64,000 bases of DNA from Hathewaya massiliensis (lineage in GTDB: Bacteria > Bacillota > Clostridia > Clostridiales > Clostridiaceae): contig NZ_CABFVD010000004.1 in NCBI RefSeq assembly GCF_902143515.1, forward strand, positions 205,470 through 269,469. Direction: 5' to 3'. The notes under the pieces are model-generated. The model ran no database searches, was not told the origin of the DNA, and saw only the letters and a program-made list of their open reading frames with translations. Position numbers and translations under genes: made by a program. This document shows positions 56,729 to 64,000 of this stretch, one piece after another. Position 1 is the first letter of the stretch, and every line of letters starts with the position of its first letter.

Positions 56729-57778
56729 TTAAATTACCTGATTCCATGAAAGTGGTGTTCCCCTTTTTATATCACAAGCTGATACTTTTCCAATTACACT
56801 ATCATAATATTTAGGTTTTAAGCCATCCCCTGGTCTTATGATTCTTATATTTTTATCTGTAAAATTTTCACCCTTCTTTATATCCTCTACAACAAAAATA
56901 GATCTTCTAAAGATTTTACTTTCAACTTCTTTACTAGATAAACTATAATCCACTTTTCCTATAGCTCTTTCCGCTGCCCTAATATCCTCTACCATTTTTT
57001 TAAACTCTAATGGCTCCATGGAAAAAGAAGCATCTGGATTTTCTATTTTTCGACTTAAACAAAAATGTTTTTCTATAACTTTAGCTCCCATAGCCACCGC
57101 TGTAACTGCAGCTATAGATCCTAAAGAATGATCTGATAATCCAACTAATACTCCAAAAGTGTCTTTTAAATTTTTCATAGTCATTAAATTCATATCATCT
57201 GCTATAGCTGGATATGCACTAGAGCACTTTAATAAACATAATTTATCATTTCCTTGTGACTTAACTGCATTTATAGCATCCTCAATGTCACCTAATGTGC
57301 CCATACCTGTAGACATAATAATAGGCTTATTCTTAGATGCTATATATTTTATTAGTGGGATATCAACTAATTCAAAGGAGGCGATTTTATAAAAATTTAC
57401 ATTAATACTTTCTAAAAAATCTACTGAAGTTTTATCAAATGGAGTAGACAAAAAATCTATTCCTATTTTTTCTGCTTCCTTTTTTAATCCTTCTTGCCAC
57501 TCCCAAGGAGTATATGCCTTTTCATATAACTTATATAAATTTTCGCCCCTCCATGTACCTTTTTTAATAGAAAAATATTCATTGTCACAGTTAATAGTCA
57601 TGGTATCTGGAGTGTATGTTTGAATTTTGATGCAATCAGCACCAGATTCTTTTGCAGCTCTTATTATTTCTATAGCTCTCTCATAGCTTCCAGCATGATT
57701 TGCTGACATTTCAGCAATTATATAACAAGGTTCATTATCTCCAATAACTCTTCCCTTAATATTTATTTTACTATACAT
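56729..57778 (-). CDS. pseI: Pseudaminic acid synthase PseI
   Basis: PseI condenses the altrose derivative with PEP to give pseudaminic acid. The 349-residue protein has the NeuB barrel (about 15-260, MSANHAGSYERAIEIIRAAKESGADCIKIQTY, then GLSDHSLGSIAAV) and the C-terminal SAF antifreeze-like domain (about 285-349, RSIFVVEDIKKGENFTDKNIR). KIQTYTPDT and KIASFELVD are typical of PseI rather than sialic acid synthases, though legionaminic acid synthase is a close relation. The ribosome site AAGGAGG is inside the end of the upstream gene fragment. Confidence 0.92.
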   Translation of the reverse strand: MYSKINIKGRVIGDNEPCYIIAEMSANHAGSYERAIEIIRAAKESGADCIKIQTYTPDTMTINCDNEYFSIKKGTWRGENLYKLYEKAYTPWEWQEGLKKEAEKIGIDFLSTPFDKTSVDFLESINVNFYKIASFELVDIPLIKYIASKNKPIIMSTGMGTLGDIEDAINAVKSQGNDKLCLLKCSSAYPAIADDMNLMTMKNLKDTFGVLVGLSDHSLGSIAAVTAVAMGAKVIEKHFCLSRKIENPDASFSMEPLEFKKMVEDIRAAERAIGKVDYSLSSKEVESKIFRRSIFVVEDIKKGENFTDKNIRIIRPGDGLKPKYYDSVIGKVSACDIKRGTPLSWNQVI

Positions 57779-57780
57779 AA

Positions 57781-57909
57781 CTAGTCCTCCTTGTATATTT
57801 TTAAAATATACTTTTTACCATTAAGCATAAAATAAGCTGGATATCTTTCATTATCTATAACTCTAAGTAAATTAAATTGTTCTTTAATGGTTTTATCATA
57901 TATTAATCT
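57781..57909 (-). pseudogene. Orphan C-terminal fragment resembling a formyltransferase tail
   Basis: The 42-codon open piece between pseH and pseI reads ...EQFNLLRVIDNERYPAYFMLNGKKYILKIYKED-stop, without an ATG or ribosome site. It matches in pattern the C-terminal part of the downstream formyltransferase (YDYIRMLDGEGYPKAFIQFGKYKLEF). It is either the remnant of a second formyltransferase, or a tail cut off from a fusion protein by a frameshift near 57910-57920. Confidence 0.5.
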
Positions 57910-57919
57910 TTAAATTATA

Positions 57920-58396
57920 TTAACCATCTATAATATTAAGTTTATTACCAAAAATTTTTCTATATTCAACATAGTCTTTTTTAATATATTTTTCATAACC
58001 ATTTTTTTCAAAACATCTCTGTGAAGAAATATTATCACTTTTAACATACCCTATTAATATATTTATTTTGAATTTACTTTTTATTATTTCCTGTTCTAGT
58101 AAATATAATATTTTAGTACCATAACCTCCTCCTCTATATTTTTTATCAATACTATAAGTAATTAAGCACTTTAAATCCTTAATGTCTATTCTAACTTGTC
58201 CAACAGGTTTCTCATCTTCTTCTAATATAAATATATAAGTATTATGTGAGTTTAATTTTCTCTTAAACCATATTAAGTGCTCCTCATATTTAATACTATT
58301 AGTATTAAAAGAATTATTTCTGACATCTTCATCATTTACCCATTTGAATAATAAAACACAGTCATCTATAATTGCTTTTCTTAATTTTATATTCAT
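57920..58396 (-). CDS. pseH: PseH-like GNAT N-acetyltransferase
   Basis: PseH acetylates the 4-amino group of the UDP-altrosamine intermediate. The 158-residue protein has a GNAT pattern: KAIIDDCVLLFKWVNDEDVRNNSF at the start, the acetyl-CoA loop YRGGGYGTKIL, and NISSQRCFEKNGYEKYIKKDY. Length and start are typical of GNATs in pse and legionaminic loci. It follows pseF by 53 nt. Assigned by context; the activity could instead be on a different amine. Confidence 0.78.
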   Translation of the reverse strand: MNIKLRKAIIDDCVLLFKWVNDEDVRNNSFNTNSIKYEEHLIWFKRKLNSHNTYIFILEEDEKPVGQVRIDIKDLKCLITYSIDKKYRGGGYGTKILYLLEQEIIKSKFKINILIGYVKSDNISSQRCFEKNGYEKYIKKDYVEYRKIFGNKLNIIDG

Positions 58397-58449
58397 TTTT
58401 AAAATCCTCTTTTAATATATATTTATATATTTAAAATAACTATTAACAT

Positions 58450-59184
58450 TTATATTTGTTTTTGGGACACTTCCTTATTTATACTATATAATTCAGGAAC
58501 TATGTCATATAAGTTTAACATATCCTCAAGTTTAAACTCTAAACCTTTATTGGGATATAATAATTTATATATTTTATTAATAAGCTCAAAATCCTCTTCA
58601 GTATCTAATGTCCATCTTAATTCTGAATAATCTATATCGTTCTTATAATAATACAACCTAAAAATATTACTGTTATCCCATATATATGGAGTAACGTGTT
58701 CCCTATCTCTCTCTAAATTAGATTCTTTAAATGCTTTTTCTAAAGCTTTAAAGCTAAATACTTCTGTGTCTAATCCCCTTGGATAGGTTCTTTCTATGGT
58801 ATTACTTACATAATCATATTTATCTATATTATCTAAATAACACTGTATTATTTTTTCACTAACCGCCCAATCAATAAGAGGGCAATCACTAGTAACTCTG
58901 ACTATTGCATCAGCATTATATTTTTTAGCTGCATAATAATATCTAGATAGAACATCTTCTTCAGAACCTCTAAAATATTTTGCATTTAATCTTTCTGATT
59001 CCTCTACTATAGCATTATCCTTCTCAAGAGTGGTAGTTGCTATCACAATTTCATCTATATTATTAATTTTTTTTAATCTGTTAATATCATGTTCTAATAC
59101 TGTTTTTCCACATATTTTTTTTAATACCTTACCTGGTAATCTTGTAGACCCCATTCTAGCTTGCATAATGCATACTACTTTCAT
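58450..59184 (-). CDS. pseF: CMP-pseudaminic acid synthase-type cytidylyltransferase (PseF/SpsF family)
   Basis: This activates the nonulosonic acid with CTP for transfer. The 244-residue protein has the nucleotidyltransferase start MQARMGSTRLPGKVLKKICG, then VRVTSDCPLIDW with metal-ligand Asp, and GLDTEVFSFKALEKAF. It belongs to the SpsF/PseF-like glycosyltransferase family. The ATG at 59184 was chosen behind GGTGAG; the longer frame adds six codons. It starts 54 nt after the pseB stop. PseC is expected between pseB and this gene but is absent. Confidence 0.85.
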   Translation of the reverse strand: MKVVCIMQARMGSTRLPGKVLKKICGKTVLEHDINRLKKINNIDEIVIATTTLEKDNAIVEESERLNAKYFRGSEEDVLSRYYYAAKKYNADAIVRVTSDCPLIDWAVSEKIIQCYLDNIDKYDYVSNTIERTYPRGLDTEVFSFKALEKAFKESNLERDREHVTPYIWDNSNIFRLYYYKNDIDYSELRWTLDTEEDFELINKIYKLLYPNKGLEFKLEDMLNLYDIVPELYSINKEVSQKQI

Positions 59185-59238
59185 AAACTCACCACTTTCC
59201 AAATAAATAATATATATTAATCTATATATTATTACTTT

Positions 59239-60243
59239 TTAGAATCCTAATTTTGATATTTCTTCTCTTAATTTTTCTATGGTAAGCCACTCACAATTAC
59301 TTTCTGAATTATACTCGAAACCTTCTTCTATTAATTTTCCACCTGATGTAAAGTACTTTTCTGTATTCCACCAATCAAAATGTGGATATACTATATAATG
59401 CTTAGGATATTCATAGGTATATCTTGAATCATCCTTTGTTACCATTACTTCATGAAGTTTTTCCCCTTCTCTTATACCTACTTCCTTTAATTTGCAGTTT
59501 GGAAGCATAGCCTCAGCTAAATCAGTAATTTTAAATGAAGGTATTTTAGATATGTAAGTTTCTCCACCTTTAGATTCTTCTAAAGCTTTAAATACTAAAT
59601 CTACTCCCTGTTCTAGAGTAATCCAAAATCTAGTCATTCTAAAATCTGTTATTGGAAGCTCTGTAACTCCACCTTCTATTAAAGATTTAAAAAACGGAAT
59701 TACAGATCCCCTACTGCCAGCTACATTTCCATATCTAACTACTGAAAATATAGTTCCATCTTCTCCTGAATATGCATTAGCAGCAATAAAAAGCTTATCT
59801 GATACTAATTTTGTTCCACCATATAAATTTATTGGATTTACTGCCTTATCTGTAGATAGAGCAACAACTTTTTTAACATCTCTATCTAGTGCTGCATCTA
59901 TTATATTTTGAGCACCATCTATATTAGTTTTTATGGCTTCAAAAGGATTATACTCGCAAGCTGGAACTTGTTTCATAGCAGCTGCATGTATAACATAATC
60001 AACTCCATTAAATGCCCTATATAATCTATCCTTATCCCTTACATCACCTATAAAAAACCTTAGTTTATCTATTTTATCTGGATACTTTAATAAAAATTCT
60101 TTTTTCATTAAATCTTGTTTAAATTCATCTCTTGAATATATTATTATTTTTTTAGGATTATATCTTTTAAGAACCATTTCCGTAAACATCTTTCCAAAAG
60201 AACCTGTACCACCAGTTACTAATATAATTTTTTCATTTAACAT
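59239..60243 (-). CDS. pseB: UDP-N-acetylglucosamine 4,6-dehydratase (inverting) PseB
   Basis: PseB makes the 4-keto-6-deoxy-L-arabino intermediate, the first step of pseudaminic acid synthesis. The 334-residue SDR protein has the NAD(P) motif GGTGSFG, AAAMKQVPACEYNP, the catalytic STDKAVNP loop and YGGTK, with RYGNVAGSRGSVIPFF further on. All fit PseB rather than retaining FlaA1-type long enzymes. The ATG follows AAGGAGGAA. It is preceded by a small unknown gene and a 123-nt gap. Confidence 0.95.
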   Translation of the reverse strand: MLNEKIILVTGGTGSFGKMFTEMVLKRYNPKKIIIYSRDEFKQDLMKKEFLLKYPDKIDKLRFFIGDVRDKDRLYRAFNGVDYVIHAAAMKQVPACEYNPFEAIKTNIDGAQNIIDAALDRDVKKVVALSTDKAVNPINLYGGTKLVSDKLFIAANAYSGEDGTIFSVVRYGNVAGSRGSVIPFFKSLIEGGVTELPITDFRMTRFWITLEQGVDLVFKALEESKGGETYISKIPSFKITDLAEAMLPNCKLKEVGIREGEKLHEVMVTKDDSRYTYEYPKHYIVYPHFDWWNTEKYFTSGGKLIEEGFEYNSESNCEWLTIEKLREEISKLGF

Positions 60244-60366
60244 AAATATTTTTCCTCCTTATCTAGTCTGAAATAAAAAGCACATGATACTACATAATAA
60301 AAGTTATACGCTTTATATTGTTATTGTTAAATCGTAGGTAATGATAAGATTATTCATAGATTAATA

Positions 60367-60696
60367 TTAAATATTAGACTGAATTTCTTCTAAAAATTCA
60401 TATATTTCATATTTAAATAAATCTCCCACTAGTATATAATCTTCATTTTCTATGGCTTCTACTACTTCTTTTAATAGATCATTTAATCTACCTATATTTA
60501 GATCTTTTTCATGCATATCTTTGGTTAAAACTAAAACCTGAGATAACCATTCTGTTCCCTCTGCGAAATCTATTATTAAACCAAAAGCTTCACTTTCTTT
60601 ACCTTCAGAAATATAATTAAATATACTATCAATCGCTTCTTTTAAATTGTTTATATAGTTTGTTGCCGTTTCTAAAACGTCTAATTTTTGTTCCAT
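60367..60696 (-). CDS. Small helical protein coupled to the motility accessory factor
   Basis: The 109-residue protein is all-helical by pattern (LETATNYINNLKEAIDSIFNYI, LLKEVVEAIENEDYILVGDLF), acidic, without membrane segments. It overlaps the stop of the maf gene by one base (TAATG), so translation is coupled. Such proteins are common next to Maf genes in clostridia. The size and coiled-helix style recall flagellar export chaperones of the FliS/FliT kind, but I see no firm motif. The function is not assigned. Confidence 0.7.
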   Translation of the reverse strand: MEQKLDVLETATNYINNLKEAIDSIFNYISEGKESEAFGLIIDFAEGTEWLSQVLVLTKDMHEKDLNIGRLNDLLKEVVEAIENEDYILVGDLFKYEIYEFLEEIQSNI

Positions 60697-62498
60697 TACA
60701 CTTCTTCCTCCTTTAGACTTTTTATTCCCTCTTTTAAAATAGGCATAAATTCCTTTGTTTTATCCTTTATTCCCTTGTATAGAGTTCTACTTTTTTTTGC
60801 AATCTTTATGTCCTTTTCTTTTGCACTATCTTTAGAATTTAGCATATATTCAGGATTACATAGTACATTTTCTATAACTTCAAATAATAATGAATTTATA
60901 AGTAAAATCCTTTCCCTGTTTTCCTTTATATAATCATCTATTTTATCTAACTTTTCATTTGTTTTATTTATATTAATATTTTTATTTTGAGTAAAAGCTA
61001 CATACATATTATTAGAATAATCTAATGCCCTTTCTGATTTTTCATGTATTTCTTTTAATATTTTTTTACTTTCTTCTAAATATTTTATTATCATCTCTTT
61101 TTTTACAATAATATGGTTACTTAATATATATTGTATCTTTTCCTTTTCTATTTTTTCTTTTCCATATACTTCTATGGTTTTACTTAATGGTTGAACTTTA
61201 GTTCCTTCCATATTCGCCCCACCTTCAGTACTATTTATAAACCTTATATTGCTATAGCTTCCTATTATTTCTTCCATATTAACTCTATAAGCATTTAATT
61301 TTCTATCTGTTTTTACTAAATTACCAAAAACATCCTTAACCTTTATAAAATCTATTTTATCATCCACTTTATTATTCTCTTTAAATACAGAAGAATCTGC
61401 ATGAAGTTTTTCTTCTGTATAAGCAAAATCTTGACCTATAAACGTAATAGGACTGCATCCCATGTAAGCTGCAAAAGATGTACAAGTATGAGCTACTGAA
61501 CCTCCTACCATTAATCCATCCACATTATATTCTAATATAATAGATGTCAATGGATTCTCCGAAAATAACACCTTAGAACCTTTATGCAGGTTCATAGCCT
61601 GGTAACTAGTATTTTCATAAAAAACTAATGGGATTTTATACTCTAAATATTCTTCTATAAATCTACAATTAAATTCTATTGGATCTACCATACATATAAA
61701 ATCAGGAATTATATTATTTTTGATTAATGTACCTAAGCTTCTAGCCCCTGTTATTATTATAAAATTATCTTGAACTGCTTTTAATTTATGCACATTTTTT
61801 TCTAATGATGGTCCTGCTGAAACCACTATGGCAGGTTTGCCTTTCAATTCATTTTTAAAATAATTTATAGGGGTAGCTTCCACTATATGTTTTAAATTAT
61901 TTATAAAAGCTTTTGTAAAGGTTTCTGAAAAATGCTTTGTTGTAGCATTGTCCATTAATGAATTTTCCATAATTAATTTTAAATCATTAAAAATATCTAA
62001 AAATTCTTCACTGTAAATCTTATCATAATTAGAAAACACTTTGAATTTTATATTATTTTTTACACTTGTAGCATCTATGTTATGACTAAATAAATCTCTT
62101 ATTACTGATTTTTTATATAAACATAAAGCTATTCTATCATCATTTATTATACTTTCTGCAGATTCTACTTCTAAAAACTTATTTAACACATTTATATCTG
62201 GCTCTACGATTAAAACTTTATTATTTTCTTCTAAGTTATTTAAAAGTTCCTTTATATGCTCTCCTGAACCTAATCCAAAAACCACTATTATACTTGAAGG
62301 ATTTATATTCTCTAAATCTTCTAAAAATTTATCTATGTCCCTTTGAACATTATATTTACTTCCTAAATATATGCTTTTTCCTTCTTTATTTATTCTTATT
62401 ACATATTTATTATCTTTACTTTTTTCTAAAGAATATTTTTTATTTATATCTTTAAATTCCTCTAAAACCCCTAAAGTTTTTTTTGTGAAATTATCCAT
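60696..62498 (-). CDS. Motility accessory factor, flagellin nonulosonic acid transferase (DUF115)
   Basis: Maf proteins (DUF115, MAF_flag10) transfer pseudaminic or legionaminic acid from CMP to Ser/Thr of flagellin. The 600-residue protein has an N-terminal Rossmann-like part (about 55-200, IIVVFGLGSGEHIKELL) and the central domain (about 240-430, GKPAIVVSAGPSLEKNVHKL, MVDPIEFN, VAHTCTSFAAYMGCSPITFIGQDFAY), which is the catalytic sialyltransferase-like core. The ATG at 62498 behind GAGGTGG was chosen; the frame extends 24 codons further. It is the first gene of the operon and has a sigma-28-like promoter. Confidence 0.93.
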   Translation of the reverse strand: MDNFTKKTLGVLEEFKDINKKYSLEKSKDNKYVIRINKEGKSIYLGSKYNVQRDIDKFLEDLENINPSSIIVVFGLGSGEHIKELLNNLEENNKVLIVEPDINVLNKFLEVESAESIINDDRIALCLYKKSVIRDLFSHNIDATSVKNNIKFKVFSNYDKIYSEEFLDIFNDLKLIMENSLMDNATTKHFSETFTKAFINNLKHIVEATPINYFKNELKGKPAIVVSAGPSLEKNVHKLKAVQDNFIIITGARSLGTLIKNNIIPDFICMVDPIEFNCRFIEEYLEYKIPLVFYENTSYQAMNLHKGSKVLFSENPLTSIILEYNVDGLMVGGSVAHTCTSFAAYMGCSPITFIGQDFAYTEEKLHADSSVFKENNKVDDKIDFIKVKDVFGNLVKTDRKLNAYRVNMEEIIGSYSNIRFINSTEGGANMEGTKVQPLSKTIEVYGKEKIEKEKIQYILSNHIIVKKEMIIKYLEESKKILKEIHEKSERALDYSNNMYVAFTQNKNININKTNEKLDKIDDYIKENRERILLINSLLFEVIENVLCNPEYMLNSKDSAKEKDIKIAKKSRTLYKGIKDKTKEFMPILKEGIKSLKEEEV

Positions 62499-62533
62499 AA
62501 TCCACCTCAAATTAATTTCTTTTTTATAATTAT

Positions 62534-62560
62534 ATATCGTAATTTTATAGTATAACTTTA
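62534..62560 (-). promoter_or_regulatory. Sigma-28-like promoter of the glycosylation operon
   Basis: On the minus strand TAAAGTTA and TACGATAT with 15 nt between TAAA and the -10 block. The -10 is 36 nt before the maf start. The same elements occur before the flagellin gene. Confidence 0.6.
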
Positions 62561-62649
62561 ATATAAGCAATAATTTGTTTTAAATTAAAGTCACAGTTTT
62601 ACTTTAAAATTTTTCCTCAAAGCATATTAAATTTTATAACTAAATTCAA

Positions 62650-62681
62650 AAAGCCAGAAAATAAAATTCTCTGACTCTTTT
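62650..62681. terminator. Hairpin between the glycosylation operon and the transposase remnant
   Basis: AGCCAGA pairs with TCTGACT (7 bp, one G-U) with short T-runs on both sides. It probably insulates the operon from the mobile element. Confidence 0.5.
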
Positions 62682-62837
62682 GAAGATACTATAAAAATCA
62701 TTCTAATTAACAGGAAACTAGACTCCCTTTAATTATGAACTCAACTTTCGCACTTATAGTATAAAAAATAGAAGAACATTCCTCCATTTGGTATAATTGA
62801 ATCACGACAAACAACAACCAAGAAAGTAATATTCTCC

Positions 62838-63873
62838 ATGAATACAACTATACCATATACTGGAAAAAAGTTTAATTCCACTATAAATAGATTTTTCAAA
62901 AATAATAAGATTAATTCTCTTTTAAGAGAATCTAATTTCCGTAAGGAAAAAGGGCTTTCATGTATAATGATTTTTAAATTTATTTTTATGCTAATATTTA
63001 CTGGTAAAAATCTATTTAGAACGTTGGACTCTAGCAATACAAAAGTAGATTTTTGAATTCTACTAGCTATAACTGGAGAAAATTTTTGATCTTATTATAG
63101 TCTTCAATAATTAAAGATAAAGTTGATCTATTGACAACTAATGATAGATTTAATGTACTTATCATCGATGATTCATTTTACACTAGAGCAAGAAGTAAAT
63201 CAGTGGAATTGCTAGCAAACGTATTTGATCATGTTGATAGAAAGTATAAAAAAGGTTTCAGACTGCTAACCTTAGGCTAGTCTGGTGGAAATACATCCTT
63301 ACCCTTAGCTTTTACTTTACTGAGTTCAGAGAAAGAAAATAATCGTATCTGCTCTATTAAACATTCAGTAGATAAAAGATCTAATGGATATAAAACCAGA
63401 GAAGAATCCGTAAAAAAATCTCCTGATGTATGATTGACTTATTAAAACAAGCAGCAGCTTATGCACTGTCAGCAAGTTATGTTTTACTTGATAGCTAGTT
63501 TACTTACTCAAAAATATTAATCAACACACTTAATTTAAATCTTCATACAATAGCAATTGTTAAAGCAATGCCCAAAATTTTTTATACCTATGAAGGTAAA
63601 AAGTATAATCTCAAATCATTGTATTCTGACATAAAGAAAAAACATGGTAAGGCTAAAGTTAAAGCTTCTGTAATCGCACAGCTTGGTGAAGATGAATAGG
63701 ATATGCCTATAATGACAAAAATAGCGTTTGTAAATAATAGAATTAACTCTATAAAATACCTAGCACTAATTTCTACAGATACAACATTAACAGATGAAGA
63801 AACAATAAGAATCTACGGTAAATGCTGGGTTATAGAAGCATTTTTCAAAATATCTACATTACCTAGTTTTATC
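62838..63873 (+). pseudogene. Decayed IS4-family (DDE) transposase
   Basis: The plus strand reads MNTTIPYTGKKFNSTINRFF, then after a frameshift NWRKFLILL, LIIDDSFYTRARSKSVELLA (first catalytic Asp), KGFRLLTLG, DKRSNGYKTREE, then IAFVNNRINSIKYLALIST and RIYGKCWVIEAFFK with the conserved Glu. The piece has at least four in-frame stops and two frameshifts. It stops at 63873 where an IS66 copy begins. A complete transposase is about 400-450 residues. It is old and non-functional. Confidence 0.85.
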
Positions 63874-64000
63874 GTAAGCGTAAAAAATTAAGTATCTAGA
63901 AAACATATCCTCTCATTGATAAACTTAAGTAAAAGATTATCAATGGGAGGTTTACTTATGTATAGAAAATTAGATAATGATACCTGGGAGGAATATTTAA
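63874..64000 (+). mobile_element. tnpA: Second IS66 left end, with start of tnpA, running off the window
   Basis: It begins with GTAAGCGTAAAAAATT and is identical over 127 nt, except one base, to the reverse complement of 53975-54101. tnpA starts at 63958 (MYRKLDNDTWEEYL) with GGGAGG at the same spacing and is open to the edge. This copy may be complete beyond the window. Confidence 0.85.

Noticed and set aside
62741..63037. A minus-strand 98-codon frame opposite the IS4 remnant
   Set aside because: It is the antisense of a recognisable transposase N-terminus, with no ribosome site or family.

Overview
The window is a 64 kb, very AT-rich chromosomal segment of a spore-forming, motile, anaerobic Firmicute. 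It fits Clostridium sensu stricto (a proteolytic type). The reasons are AT-rich codon use, strong AGGAGG ribosome sites, sporulation gene order shared with Bacillus, a ColG/ColA-type collagenase, selenium metabolism with an in-frame UGA, and a flagellar glycosylation locus. The species is not claimed. Most genes lie on the minus strand.

Region 1 (1-29.6 kb) is conserved core, read right to left: maf-radC-mreBCD-mrdA-minCDE-rodA-SpoIVFA-like-spoIVFB-radical SAM-DUF2344-rng-rplU-prp-rpmA-Spo0B-like-obg-yhbY-nadD-yqeK-LCP-ridA-RluA family, then a plus-strand carboxypeptidase, comEA, and selD-selA at the left edge. The order matches the Bacillus mre-min-spoIVF-rplU-rpmA-spo0B-obg region, so position helps identify two weakly conserved proteins (SpoIVFA-like and Spo0B-like). 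selD is itself a selenoprotein: its true start lies 96 nt upstream of the open frame, across a UGA. A compact candidate small RNA with its own promoter and terminator lies between rodA and the SpoIVFA-like gene.

Region 2 (29.8-49.4 kb) holds envelope, transport and extracellular functions. It has a YitT protein, cobalt uptake genes cbiMN under a B12 riboswitch with a clear terminator, a small winged-helix gene next to a phosphodiesterase, mscL, a peptidoglycan amidase, a large secreted collagenase, a lipoprotein, a VanY-type carboxypeptidase, two chemoreceptors, a tandem duplicated MFS transporter and an M29 aminopeptidase.

Region 3 (49.5-64 kb) concerns flagella and glycosylation and is the accessory part. 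It has a short atypical flagellin and a DUF2920 hydrolase. A nine-gene minus-strand operon follows: motility accessory factor, a small protein, pseB, pseF, pseH, pseI, a formyltransferase, a PIG-L deacetylase and pseG. The set predicts a pseudaminic-acid-type sugar for flagellin, probably N-formylated. pseC is missing. Sigma-28-like promoters precede the flagellin, one chemoreceptor and the glycosylation operon, so they may be co-regulated with late flagellar genes. The operon lies between two inverted, near-identical IS66-type left ends. One is inserted beside a group II intron 5' fragment and the other in a decayed IS4-family transposase, so the island edge is a nest of mobile elements.
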